Assembly: GCF_002078875.1 (NCBI RefSeq) | Contig: NC_034411.1 | Location: forward strand, 36,682,115 to 36,746,114 | Reading direction: 5' to 3' | DNA length: 64,000 nucleotides | Source: Numida meleagris | Lineage: Eukaryota; Chordata; Aves; Galliformes; Numididae | Position numbers and translations under genes: made by a program | The notes under the pieces: generated by a model | Told to the model about the DNA's origin: nothing | Database searches by the model: none | Seen by the model: only the letters and a program-made list of their open reading frames with translations | Part shown: positions 49,001 through 60,100 of the stretch, piece by piece | Layout: every line of letters starts with the position of its first letter | Numbering within the stretch: position 1 is the stretch's first letter

Positions 49001-51036
49001 AAAACAGCAATGTCAGCAGATACAGTTGTGATGATGGTACCTGACTGACTTTCACTAGTAAGATGATCCATTCCCTGCTTCTATGTACCGTTCCTGCGAG
49101 GTCTTGAGAAAGTTCCTTAATTTCTTTGCACTCCACCTCTGAGGAGGACTCATCTGTGTGACAGGTTATCAAGATATAGGAAAAATATTAATACAGCAGT
49201 CAATCAAGTCACACCTAGATTCAGATTCATCAAGTCTCCTACTGTTAAAAATGATTCTATTTTTTAAAATCACATATTTTGGCTTCTAAGTTAAAGGTAG
49301 AAATTCAGAATAAAATTTTAAAATGTTTAATTACTGCTTCCTGCTGTAAGCATCTTGATCAGTTCTGAAGCATGTACACTGATTTGGCATGTAGCCAATA
49401 GGGAAACGTTTTCCTTTTTCAATTGTCAAAAAAGCAATTCTTCTCTGGTTTATCATTTTATGGGAACATCCAGTTTTACTAATCACAGATGTCTACAGAA
49501 AGCTCATTTGGCTATTTAGAATTCCCTTGTGCAGCATAAAAAGCAATTAAAATAAAAGTTGGTGTTAAGATGTCTTTATCTCATCAAAGGCATGGATGAC
49601 TCATTCCTGCTTTATTACTTTGATGTCCAACTAGAATAAACTAGGTTTAGCACTGCAGAAAGAATGAAAGGACATGAACAAAAAAAGGGTGTGCAGTGGA
49701 GGGAAGTGTAAGGACCCAATTACTTCAAAGCAGAAATGAATGTCTCTTCTAGAGCCATAGGAAGCCTTCATGTATGCAGTCACTTTTACCTACCCTCGTT
49801 TTGGCCAGAAAGGCACAGGAGGGAGACCTCAACTCCAAGGACAGAAGACCAAGAGGAACGAAGTTGTTCTGTTCTATTCTGCTGCCAGTTCCCAGATAAG
49901 AACTCAGAATAAAACTAAGAGATAAAAACATTTATTTTGCAATTAAAATCAATTTGAATTTGGGAACAAGTTTATTCCGTGAATCTATGTCTCTGCCTAC
50001 TAAGGAAGAGAGGTACTCCAGGATGGATATAGTTTTCCAGATGCCAGATGTGACAATCCAGAATTATTTCAAATAATTGTATTAAAAAAAGTCTGTCTTG
50101 ATTCCCAAAGGAAAATGTAAACCTAAACATGTTTCTCATTTGCTAAAAATTCCACATACCATATTTGTTGCTCCACTACCTCCCTACCATTTTTGTTCTG
50201 CATACAATTCCAAAATAGTGAATTAGTTTTCTCTCATTCTTGAAAGTATCTACAGTCATCAGTAATGTTTGATGTACAGTTATCAGCAGTACACAAGACA
50301 CAGGATTCAGCCTTACAATCACAGGATAACAGATGAACCTTCTTTGATCCCTGTCTTTTTCCCTCATCTCCTGTTATGTGTAATACCTTGTAATTCTTTG
50401 TGTACAGATTTATTCCAGGAGACGCATTTTCAGGCTGCAATATGAGAATATTATTAATAAGAAAAGAATCTAAACTTGTCAAAAGTTTTCTAACTATTCT
50501 AATGACAGGCATAAATCCAGCCACACCACAGTCATCCAAACTTATTCTTTGAACTTGTAACCATTTAATAATGAGCCACTGTCAAGATCTCATGCAACAG
50601 AAATGATTTGTTCCCTGGAAGTCACAAGCTGAAGTCAGAAATCAGGGTTCTTCTTTATGAAAGACCTATAAATTAGTTTGCGCTTTCTGAAAACCTTCAC
50701 GAGTGAAACTTAGGTAGGGGATGAGAAATAAATACCCAGTGACTTCCTTGACGTCCCCTTACCAATGTGTGGCACACATGCTGACGGGGGGAGCTTTTCC
50801 TCATTCTTGTGAAAGTCATCTGAACTGCATCAAACTGTCCTTCAAAATTCTTCCCTGCTTGTACTTTCTTTCATAGTGCACATTACTGAGGCATAGGGTA
50901 AACAGGGGACTAAGCAAAAGGTGCTGTGACAATGCACTGCTCAACTTGCTCACCATCCCTCAAGGATTACTATGGTTAATTGTTGCTGTAGCTGTTACTA
51001 GCAAAGGCAAGGCACTCAGCACAAAAAGACTCAATT
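46078..51036. other. Unique sequence, one candidate first coding exon
   Basis: No transposon end is visible for five kilobases. It holds the minus-strand candidate exon at 47259-47303 and a weaker 20-bp splice-bounded segment near 48723-48742. ORFs at 46097-46314 and 46787-47051 are overlapping frames with no motif. Confidence 0.5.
47259..47303 (-). CDS. Candidate first coding exon, unknown protein
   Basis: On the minus strand an ATG at 47303-47301 (context CAAAATGAGC) opens a 15-codon frame reading MSYSADYMQDLENGK. It ends exactly at a near-consensus donor (GGGAAG followed by GTAAGTTG) in phase 0. An in-frame stop lies seven codons upstream of the ATG, so this would be a first coding exon whose 5' untranslated part lies to the right. 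Alternatively the segment is an internal exon beginning after one of the AGs just before it. The acidic, ordinary-looking peptide does not identify a family. The next exons could be 34053-34068 and 31779-31891 on the same strand. Confidence 0.28.
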
Positions 51037-51096
51037 GGTCAGCCTGATGGTTGGACTCGATCATGAACATGTTTTCCAAACCAGATGATTCTATAA
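51037..51096 (+). mobile_element. Short, diverged CR1 3' tail
   Basis: GGTCAGCCTGATGGTTGGAC, TCGATCATGAACATG, TTTTCCAAACCAGATGATTC and TATAAC follow the order of the last 60 bases of CR1 (GGTTGGACT, GATGATCTT, TTCCAACC, ATGATTCTAT) with several changes. Confidence 0.75.
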
Positions 51097-51719
51097 CTCA
51101 GGAGTTACATGATTTTAAATGCACAGACAAGGTGAGCAAGTCAGTGTAAAGGTGCTTGTAAAACAGAGAAAGAAGCATGTGTATTCAGTGAAAAAACAGA
51201 GTGCTGTCTGCCTTATGTCACAAGTCATACTAGGTAAAAGCACAGCAAGCCACCCACCACCAGACTCACTCGAGAGATTCTCTCCTACCATGGAGTAGAA
51301 AGTGCCATCACTCAGAGTTGCAGATGGGTAGGAACAGGACCAATTTCTGGAGGGTGATGTTTCAGTTGTCAATTTGAAGGAACTGAGCACTGCCCCAGAG
51401 CCTGCTCCAACAGCACAGTGACCCTGATGTTGAGCATCCTTTCTCAAATCACAGTATGGATGTTCCCATCTCCTTGTAAAACCAACTGTAATTTTTTTTT
51501 TATTTTATAACATCATCTGTCAAACATACCGTTGCAATCTATTTGGAAACCCTAGATTTATTTTATTATTCCTTGATTTTGTTCAACACAACGCTTGGCA
51601 TTTGCTCATTTTATATGACCAGACAACCTCAGTCCATCAAATATGCTAAAGCTATGCCTTCTCCTTTTCCCAGGTAATCTTGGAAAGCCAAATCAAAATT
51701 TCATCCAAATCAAAATGCA
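51097..51719. other. Unique sequence, nothing recognised
   Basis: A spacer between a CR1 tail and a split LTR. A 110-codon minus-strand ORF at 51115-51447 has no recognisable motif. Confidence 0.55.
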
Positions 51720-52835
51720 CGCTGTGGTTTAACCTGGCAGGCAGCTGAGCACCACACAGCCTTTTGCTCCTTCACTCTAGTGGGACGAGGGAGAGAACTG
51801 GAAGCAAAATAGAACTTGTGCATTGAGATTACAACTATTCACTAAGAAGAAGAGGAGAAGAGAAAAGAAGAAAGACAATTATAACAAAAAATATATGTAG
51901 ATTGCTCTGAAAGTAATTCTTCCTATTTATTTCCATAGAAACTACAAGAGATGTAAAGAGCATAATAACAATGTTCGACAGAAAAAAATTGCAGTTACAA
52001 AAGAATAGTTTTCAACATAGTCACCACTATTAGCTAATTTGTATGGATGAGCTGATGGAGACACTCTTCATTTTGAGGTGTGACAGTTGTGCATGGAGGT
52101 CCGGAACATAATTTGGCTTCCATGTCACTGTCACCACTGCTGAAACATACCGCACACTCCTCACTGCTCACATCCACTCTTTGGTCTCCAGAAATGATCG
52201 GCAAGCATTGATAAACGTCAATTTTTGACGCAATTTGGTGCAATTTTTTCCACATGGAGGAATTCAGTTCCACATCTTTGGTTCATACACACTTCAATGT
52301 CAGACACTATTGTGTCAGATTGCCCCCGTGCTGCCATCTGTCAGATGGCAAAAAAATGTAATGGAATATTGGTGGGAAGGTTCAACCTCTACTCCCTTAC
52401 CACCACCATCTGCCTCTGATGTCATGGGCCAACATAATAAAATAGAAGGCACTGCTTTCAGAGCAGTCCTTGTATAAATCCACAATGCAATTTGCCACCT
52501 CCTAACTCACCCGCTAACAATACAACTTCTCACTGACTGATGCTCCAGTAGCAGCACAATATCTCACAACCTGCTCACTGACATCCAGTCAGTCCCCAAG
52601 AAGTAGCCGTCCCCAGTCAAATCCAGCTTTATTGACCTTCCACATGACAGCATGTGGTATGGAATAACCTCTGCCAAATTCAGGCCCATCATCCTGGCTC
52701 CACCCTGTCCTCACAACCTGCCAACATGCCACAATAGAATCTATTTCCTGCTAAGCAGCCCCAGATGCACACCCATCACACAGAAACAACCAAAACTTTC
52801 GTCCACTATTAACACTTTCAGCTGAAACCAGGACA
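51720..52835 (-). mobile_element. Solo ERVK-like LTR interrupted by a mariner-type element
   Basis: The plus strand begins CGCTGTGGTTTAACCTGGCAG, matching the start of the LTR at 40092 (including CACCACACAGCCTTTT). After the insertion at 51896-52472 it resumes with CACAATGCAATTTGCCACC and ends CAGCTGAAACCAGGACA, matching the other LTR's end. Excluding the insertion, about 540 bases of LTR remain, close to the 571 of the other copy. Minus-strand orientation, no retroviral gene attached. The first base appears mutated (C for T). The LTR predates the DNA transposon lodged in it. Confidence 0.82.
51896..52472. mobile_element. Nonautonomous mariner-like DNA transposon (Galluhop-like)
   Basis: The ends are inverted repeats: the left end reads TGTAGATTGCTCTGAAAGTA, and the reverse complement of the right end reads CAAGGACTGCTCTGAAAGCA. 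The element is flanked by TA at 51894-51895 and 52473-52474, the target duplication of mariner/Tc1 elements. At 577 bases it is less than half the length of an autonomous mariner and contains no transposase domain. A 79-codon minus-strand ORF (52273-52034) has no catalytic DD34D region that I can see. The sequence class is one I associate with the chicken Galluhop mariner, but the name should be confirmed by search. Confidence 0.85.
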
Positions 52836-55800
52836 GTGCCGGAGGAATAGAAAAAAATTACTGGAAGAGGCATAATTCCAGAAAAAAAGCACATGACACA
52901 ATAATTCCCAACACATGTTTATACTGACATTGTCTGTTCCTGATGTGGATATTTGTCTGTTAGGAACTTGGAGAAGACTCAAATCCTTAAGTCACATAAG
53001 CCACAAGTGAGCGCAACCACATCCTAAAGAAGACTCATAATGCTGATCTGGTCAGGAGCATAATAACTGAATATGCTAAAGCTAACAGGAAATTTTAAAC
53101 TCTTACAGTCTTCATTGGAAGATGTTCTTGTAGTCACATCTGGATGATGAATATTTCTCAGAAGACTCGGAATGTCTGCTTGCAAACCAGGAAAGAGATA
53201 AACCCATTACATAAAGCTGGGCTTCACTGACACTGTGCAGCTTGGCCAGCATGCTGCATGGCACTGTGCCAACCCAGGGATGGAGGAGGAAGGAGAAGAG
53301 GCATCCATCTTGTCTTCTGTCAAGACAAAATGGAGGCTTTCCATTTCTTTCATTACTGGAACAAAACCACAGTTCTGAAAGTGCTTTCCTAAAAGTGATT
53401 ATTTTCGTTTTCAACCAGCTCTAGTAATAGCCCTTTACCATGTTTTTAACACTTGCTGGTTCCAAACATCAGAAAGCCGTACATCATATCAGACATATGC
53501 CTTGAAATGGCAAAGCTGCTGATTCATTTCTGATTCGCCATACTTGAAATTCACATCCTCTCTTAATGGTAGCCCATCCCTTTTGCTCCTTCCCTGCACT
53601 TTCTAAATAAGCTTACATTAATTTTCCATTTGGTATAACGTGTTGAGGATAATAATGCAGCATTTTTCAATTGCTCTTATAAATCACAGGGACAGAAGAA
53701 TGCTTGGTCTGTCTTCTTAAGGACTTCTCTCACACAGTAATAAAAACAAAAAAATAATTGGTGGGTTGATCATACAAGTTATGTTTACTTCACAACTAAT
53801 CAAACGCTAACAAGAAAGGCTGAACGTGTATATCACTTCTGAACCAGCATGAACTGAAAACAAGCACCAGTTCCCAATTTTCAATATAAATACGCAGAAA
53901 AAAAAGTAAATTTTATTTTATGATAGTTTAAGAGAATCCACTTACTATATCTATAATTTTAATTTATAGTAATTTGAACAATTATAACTAATATTCTTGT
54001 GTATACCACCGTGAACTTAATAAACAAAACCAACCACTTAATTCTTTTTAGAGTTGTTTGCCATGTAGTGGGAATACCTCAAAGCTGAGGAGTAGGACAA
54101 TGCAGTAAGAACCAAAAGATAAGACTGTCTAACAAGAAAAAGTAATTTAAAAATGAATTTTAAAAAAAATCAAGGCTAAAAAAAAGCACAATTCACTGTG
54201 TTTTCTGCTTTAGCTGCCTTGAAAATGACTATAAACCATATTTAAGATTTCAAGCCTTTTATAATCCAGGTCATGGATTATAAAATGGATGGATTTCCTA
54301 CTTTGTGTAGGAAAGAGAATGGGATAAACGGCACTGGTACAGATCTGAAATTGGTTTCATTTCCTCTGAGAAGAAACCAGCTCATGCTTGTCAAAACCAG
54401 GTACTGAATCACCAAGCACTAAGCAGGGACCAATAGGGAATTTGTATTAAACCACATCGCTGATCAGAAACAAACACTAATGTATACACAGCCTCAGACG
54501 GATAAAAACACTAACACACTGAAGCAGAGCAAAATGATTTTTTCATGAGAAGGCAAATGCTAAAGCCATGAAAGAAATAATAATATTCTTTTGTTCCTTA
54601 AAGAAACTGATTTACATAAAATCAAATTAGCTTCATTATTTCTTTTAGTTACATCTAAAGAGGAGCTAGATGCCTGGCTCTCCGTCCATTGAGGAGAGGA
54701 GAAAAACTGAAAACACTATGCCACAAAATCCGCCACATAATTACTTTTGTGGCGCAGAGCATGGGACGGGAATAAAGCATATCAGTTAATGTCAGAAATG
54801 ATAACCAACAGCTTTTAGCAATTCTATTTTTATTTTACTTGTATTAAAATCCATAGGAATGCAAATACATAACCTGGTTAGTGTCTGTTTTTAGCTTTTT
54901 ATGTGCTACTGTATTTATCAATTTACAATTATGCAAGCACAGTCCCTGCCTACTCTCAGAGAAGAGTAGGCATCTAGAAATTGTTATTTATCAGTCCAAC
55001 AAAGCAGCCAAATTTCTAAGATAGCTGGAGTCCTTAGAGCTGCCTTGATTCTCAGCAAGGTTGCTAGTTACTAAGTTTTAGAATATAAACTATTCTTTTA
55101 AACCATCTCATCTTGCAAAGCTGAAGAAAAAAAGCAGAGCTCACAAAGTCTGAGGTTCAAGCAAGGCAACGCCAGTTCTTTGAGCACTCCCATGGGGAAA
55201 TGCATCAAACATCAAAGTCGAGTGTTGATGAGTTTGCCCCATCCTTTCAACTTGTTTTTTTTCTTAACTTTAACTTTGTACCCTCTCAGCTTTGACAACC
55301 CACTCTAATTATTGTTTTGTGAAATTGATAGCATTGCAATTAGTGCTCAGCTTGACAGTTTATTAATCAGAGCAATGTACTCTTCTGTAAATCTCTACTA
55401 CGTTCATGTTCGTGATTCAATGGCCTTTGTGTCTCCTCTGATAGCTTTTATTGTACAGTTTTTCCAAAAGCTTAACAGTTTAAATTTCATAGAGAATGGG
55501 CTTAACTCCATACTTGAGGGTAAATTCATAGGAAATAGTTATACCTGGCACGTGGACAATTAGAGTCCTTCTACTGTATTGGAACATGTTAAGATTTATG
55601 ATCCATCTTTGTCTGAACTGCAGTTTGGAAGAAAGGACTCAATTATCAAGCTTTTAAAAGTAGCTATATTAATTTAAGCAGCACAAAGACTAAACACTAA
55701 ACAATATTACCACAGTAGTTTACAATTGCAAGGATATGGAATATAAGCCATAAGTTAACAAAGTCTAATACTTAACATTCTTTTGAAAATAAATGTTATT

Positions 55801-56570
55801 TTAAACCCATAAGAGCCTCTTAAAAGTAGAAATGTAAAAAATAAGAAAGTATTGCTGCTTTCAGCTAATTGATAGAAACACTAAAAATACCATTTTCCCC
55901 TTCTCCTTCCGTACCTGACCCACTGCCACATTATATGCTTCCACTGCCTTCTGATGAACCTTAGGACTTAAATTCTCCCTTGTGTAGGCAGGAAAACATG
56001 GATGGACACTGTTATCCACCAACGCACAGTAAATGAAGAACCACCCACAAGAGAAATCATTCTGTCAGCTTTCTTTCTGAGAGATGTCAATTGCCATTTA
56101 TAAAGAAAAAGAAAGCTTTTCGGCACTGAATAGCTTTAGAGACCAACTATGAAAAACTGTATTCCCTACTAAACTCATTATTTTTAAAATTAAGTCAGAT
56201 GAGTAATGACCTAAGGCTAAATGAAATAAACATCACCATAATTTTTAAGTCAACAACCCAAAGGAATTTTATTTCAAAGAAGCGTTCCCACAACAGCTCA
56301 GCCCCTACCATATTGATGAAAGGAAGCTCCACCTGACAAAAGCAGCACTAAAGCTAAATTTAACCTAATCGAAACTGACCTTGGGAAGACAAAACTTGCT
56401 GAAGTACATACACCAAGCAACACCAAGCCTGATTTCAAACATCACTTTTAAACACCCTGATTAAGGTGAATATTTCAGTGGCTTTGGACCTGTTAATAAG
56501 ATAAAGTTGCACCTTCAGTAAAGGAAGTATTTCAAGAATTTCCCTCTACTCCTCCAAAAGAACTTGATTG
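52836..56570. other. Unique A+T-rich sequence with one hairpin
   Basis: No transposon end is visible. Apart from the inverted repeat at 54257-54285 I see nothing in this stretch. Short ORFs near 53110-53420 lie on both strands of the same DNA and look random. Confidence 0.55.
54257..54285. repeat. Perfect 12-bp inverted repeat with 5-base loop
   Basis: TTTTATAATCCA (54257-54268) and TGGATTATAAAA (54274-54285) are exact reverse complements around GGTCA. It could form a hairpin or cruciform. No transcript terminator or gene is recognisable beside it. Confidence 0.95.
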
Positions 56571-56575
56571 CTATC

Positions 56576-57115
56576 TGTCATGGTTTTATGATTTTTGGTT
56601 ATTGGTATTCCACATCATAACATCATGTAGTGTACTAGGAGTTAAAGAGTTAGTGCTCCTGTTTCGTGGATCATGGATAGTTCTGGGTACCTGGTTCTCA
56701 GAAGAGAAGAACTACTACATTTCCCAGGGGACTTTGCTGCATTGTTACCGTTTTCAATTCAGAGGGAAAGATAAAACTGTTTGCAGATCATGAGACGCTC
56801 TCTTCTCGTCCCGTCTCTCGTCCCGGCAGCATCTCGCTCCCCACCCGTCTCACCATCAGCACTAGAGTAAGGCCTACTTTAATTTTGGACACTCTCTCTC
56901 ATTGTATTGGATTTATTAGCTTAAATTGTAATTATATTGTATTGTATCTTATTTAGTAAATTAGTTTGTTTCTCCTCAGATCGTTGCCGCTGTTTTGTTC
57001 TTAGGCCCATCTCCCTACCCTTTTTTCCCTTTTCCCTTTCCCAGGGCGTGGGTCCGTGGGTCCCCCACCCCATTTGTCACGGAACCAGGCCGAACGTGCC
57101 CGTAAACCACTGACA
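56576..57115 (+). mobile_element. Solo LTR with perfect CTATC target duplication
   Basis: The element starts TGTCATGGTTTTATG and ends AAACCACTGACA, giving a TGTCA/TGACA terminal inverted repeat. CTATC occurs immediately on both sides (56571-56575 and 57116-57120), a 5-bp target duplication as made by ERVL/ERV3-type integrases. Inside there is a GATAAAAC TATA-like box at 56770-56777, then a C/T-rich block with repeated TCTCGTCCCG units (56800-56860), an A+T-rich middle, and a G/C-rich 3' end. At 540 bases with no internal retroviral sequence, it is a solo LTR. The intact duplications and ends suggest moderate age. Family name not assigned. Confidence 0.9.
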
Positions 57116-57120
57116 CTATC

Positions 57121-60100
57121 AACTCCCTAAATTGAAAAAATGATAGTCTTTGGAGGAACAGTTATATAAAGAGTTATATAAATTCCATCCTATAAACCAG
57201 CCCAGTTCCCACAGCCCTTCCAACCTAAATTGCCCTTACACTTGAACACAAACTTAAGCAGCCTCTTAAATGAGTTATAGTAAAAATATTTTTATCTTAT
57301 GTATAGATGCTATCTATCATTTATAGTCCTGTTTATACTCAGCCAGCTAGTTTAATTAAGTAGTAAGCCATTATGAAAGTAGAAAGCTAAAGAGATTCAG
57401 CAGAAGCACATAGAGAAATATTATACAGAATAGCAGTAAAGAAAGTAGAAGGGTGATATATGAGACGCTGACTGGCAGGAGATTTTGGCATAAAAACATC
57501 TCCCCTGCTAATGATATAATTCAAATTATCTGGTTGCATCAAAGAGAGGCAGAAGCTGGTGTCTAAAATGATGAAGCTATTGAAACCATAATAAAGATTT
57601 GCATTTCTGAGCAGAACTTCCAGATAGTATTACGTGCTATAAATTAACATGTCTTTAATACAACATTTGGAAAGACAGACTTATGATCTGCAGTTCTTTT
57701 CAGGGCCTGTCCTAAGCCATTAGGGTCTTCATTGTTTATCTTCCCAGAGGATAAACACAGAGTCATACTATTGGCACCTCCATACTAAGCACAAGAGTTA
57801 TCAATGTTTCCCTAAGACAATCTTCAGGTTTCTAATGAAGGACTCCGTGGTATGAGTGAGTGTGAATATCAAACCTCCACACTATTTTTAGGAAAGCAAT
57901 TATCTTGCTTTAATTTTCATGTTTTTCTTCTATTTGCTGTCAAGCTAGAATACATGGTTCCTGCTTACTCCTGAGTACACTGAAAAGACTTTAAACATCT
58001 TTTCTTAAAGTTTTCCAAACCAGTGTTTTCCTTCACTGGCAGAAACTTTTGCCCACCGCAATGTTATGATATTAAGGACCATCAGATTTCCTCTATTCCT
58101 TCAGAAATACTACTCCTAAACAGCTCTTGGCCACAAAGAGAGAAGGAAATTCTGCATGTGGAAAGCAAAGAGAAAAAAATATTCTCTTGCCTTGCAGTCT
58201 GACAGAGGTTATCAGGGTGTCTGATAGCAGTGGCACACACTGACGTATTGCCAAATGACTACCAGCCAGCCTCCTTCATCTCAATCAGACTGCAACTATA
58301 GGGAATATGCTGCTCACTGCCACATGTACCATCACACAGAATGAAAGCACCTGCACAGGGCTTCATTGAGTAGAGAATTTTTCCAGCACCTAAATAGCAA
58401 ATTATCAGGTAGGTATGCCCGGGAAGAATCTTCTTGAGATGCACCAAGACATCAAATTCTGCCAGCTGTAACCATCTAGTGACTTCTCCTCATGTTCTGT
58501 GCAAAAATGAAATGTAAATGTGAGTGGGAAGATGCATTTCTTGTCTGAAGTTATGGCTAGAAGGCAAATCTAATTAAAACAAAATTATGAGAAAGAATTT
58601 TGAAAGTTTCTTTGGATACGCGTGTGTACAGAAACACAGCTGTGGAAAGTTACTGAAACATATCAAACCTAGAATTTCCAAAACAAAATTCAATTTATAT
58701 CTGCATTTCTAAGGAAGACAGCCCAAAGCCATGAGAAACTCAAGTTATGTTTTCACTGTTGTAAATCTTCTTAAGGGTGATAGTTTAAGTCTTTGGTCTC
58801 TTGGCTCAGGTTCTAGAACATCCAGGATTAACACAATGAAAATAAATATTAAATTCCATATAATATCATAAAAAGTTATGTAGCTTTATCCAGTCAAATA
58901 TATATATATTTACACTTTGCCTAGAAGATTTAATAGTCATAGAACTATTCATTTGAATTTCCCTAGGTAGTCATAGTAGATCTCCTCTTATAGATGAAGA
59001 AATCTGATTTGACGGACATCCTCTCAGCTGTCTCTTAAACTGGTCACGAAGATGCATTTGAATGCAGGATTTGAAGTAAATAGCAAAAACACAAAGGGAA
59101 GAAAATAGGAACATTACAGCTATCAAGGGGGGGTTGTTTGATTCTGTTTTACTTTCAGGCACGAAATACTGTTCCATCTTTTAAAAATCCACAGACGTAT
59201 TTAGGCATACTCTTAATGCAATTACTTTCTAATGATAGCTGAAAAATACAGATAACATTCTGAAGGTCTTTACTGATCTTTAATTATTTCTCACAGAATG
59301 GAACTGGAAAACATCCTGAACTGTGCAGAAAGCCAAAAGCCCAAGCTCACTGAAATTTAATCAGAAGTGCCAGGTCAGTAATGTGAAGAAGGCAGTTTAG
59401 TTAATGTTAGTGCAACACTGTAATTAGCACTGCTGAGAAGCGAAATTTAACCTGAGCAGAGCACAAATCTGACAGGGCTACACTACTTACTCATATTTAA
59501 CTCAATTATTGTCTGATGGCAGAACACAGTGCATACAGATGTACCAGGAATGAGGACCATTAGAAATGGTGTTGTTCTTGTGTGTCTTTGGAAAAAAAAA
59601 AAAACAACTACCATCTCTTTTTATACATAGATTATTTACAGAGGAAAAGGACACACTGAATAACCACTGATGTATACTGATGTACAGAAAGTCCTAAAAA
59701 GCATATTCAGACATAACTTTTAGAAATCTTGCTGGGGCTCAGAGTATCAGAGGACTAAACTGATATTTTGCCACTGCTTTAGGATGGCACTGACCATCCA
59801 TCCCAAAAGAATCAGACAAGTAGCGTTTCCAGGAGTATGAGCTCAATGTCAACTACTAATATTTATCTAGCAGTGTTCACATTGCACTTCTGTTTTGTAT
59901 CCAGGTTGCTCTGCATACTCAAAATTAGACTTTTCCATCCATTTGAGCCATTTTCTGTGAAAGACCCTGATATCTGGTATCAGAATGGTGACTGGATTTC
60001 TCACTGGTCTTTTGGTATTTCTGAATAATCAGAAGCAGTGATCTAGAAATAGCGATTATTTTTTTCTCTCCATCATTATTGTCCACTCAGTAATAAAAAT

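Noticed and set aside
52034..52273. 79-codon ORF in the mariner-like element as a transposase gene
   Set aside because: Too short and without the transposase helix-turn-helix or catalytic aspartates. The element is nonautonomous.
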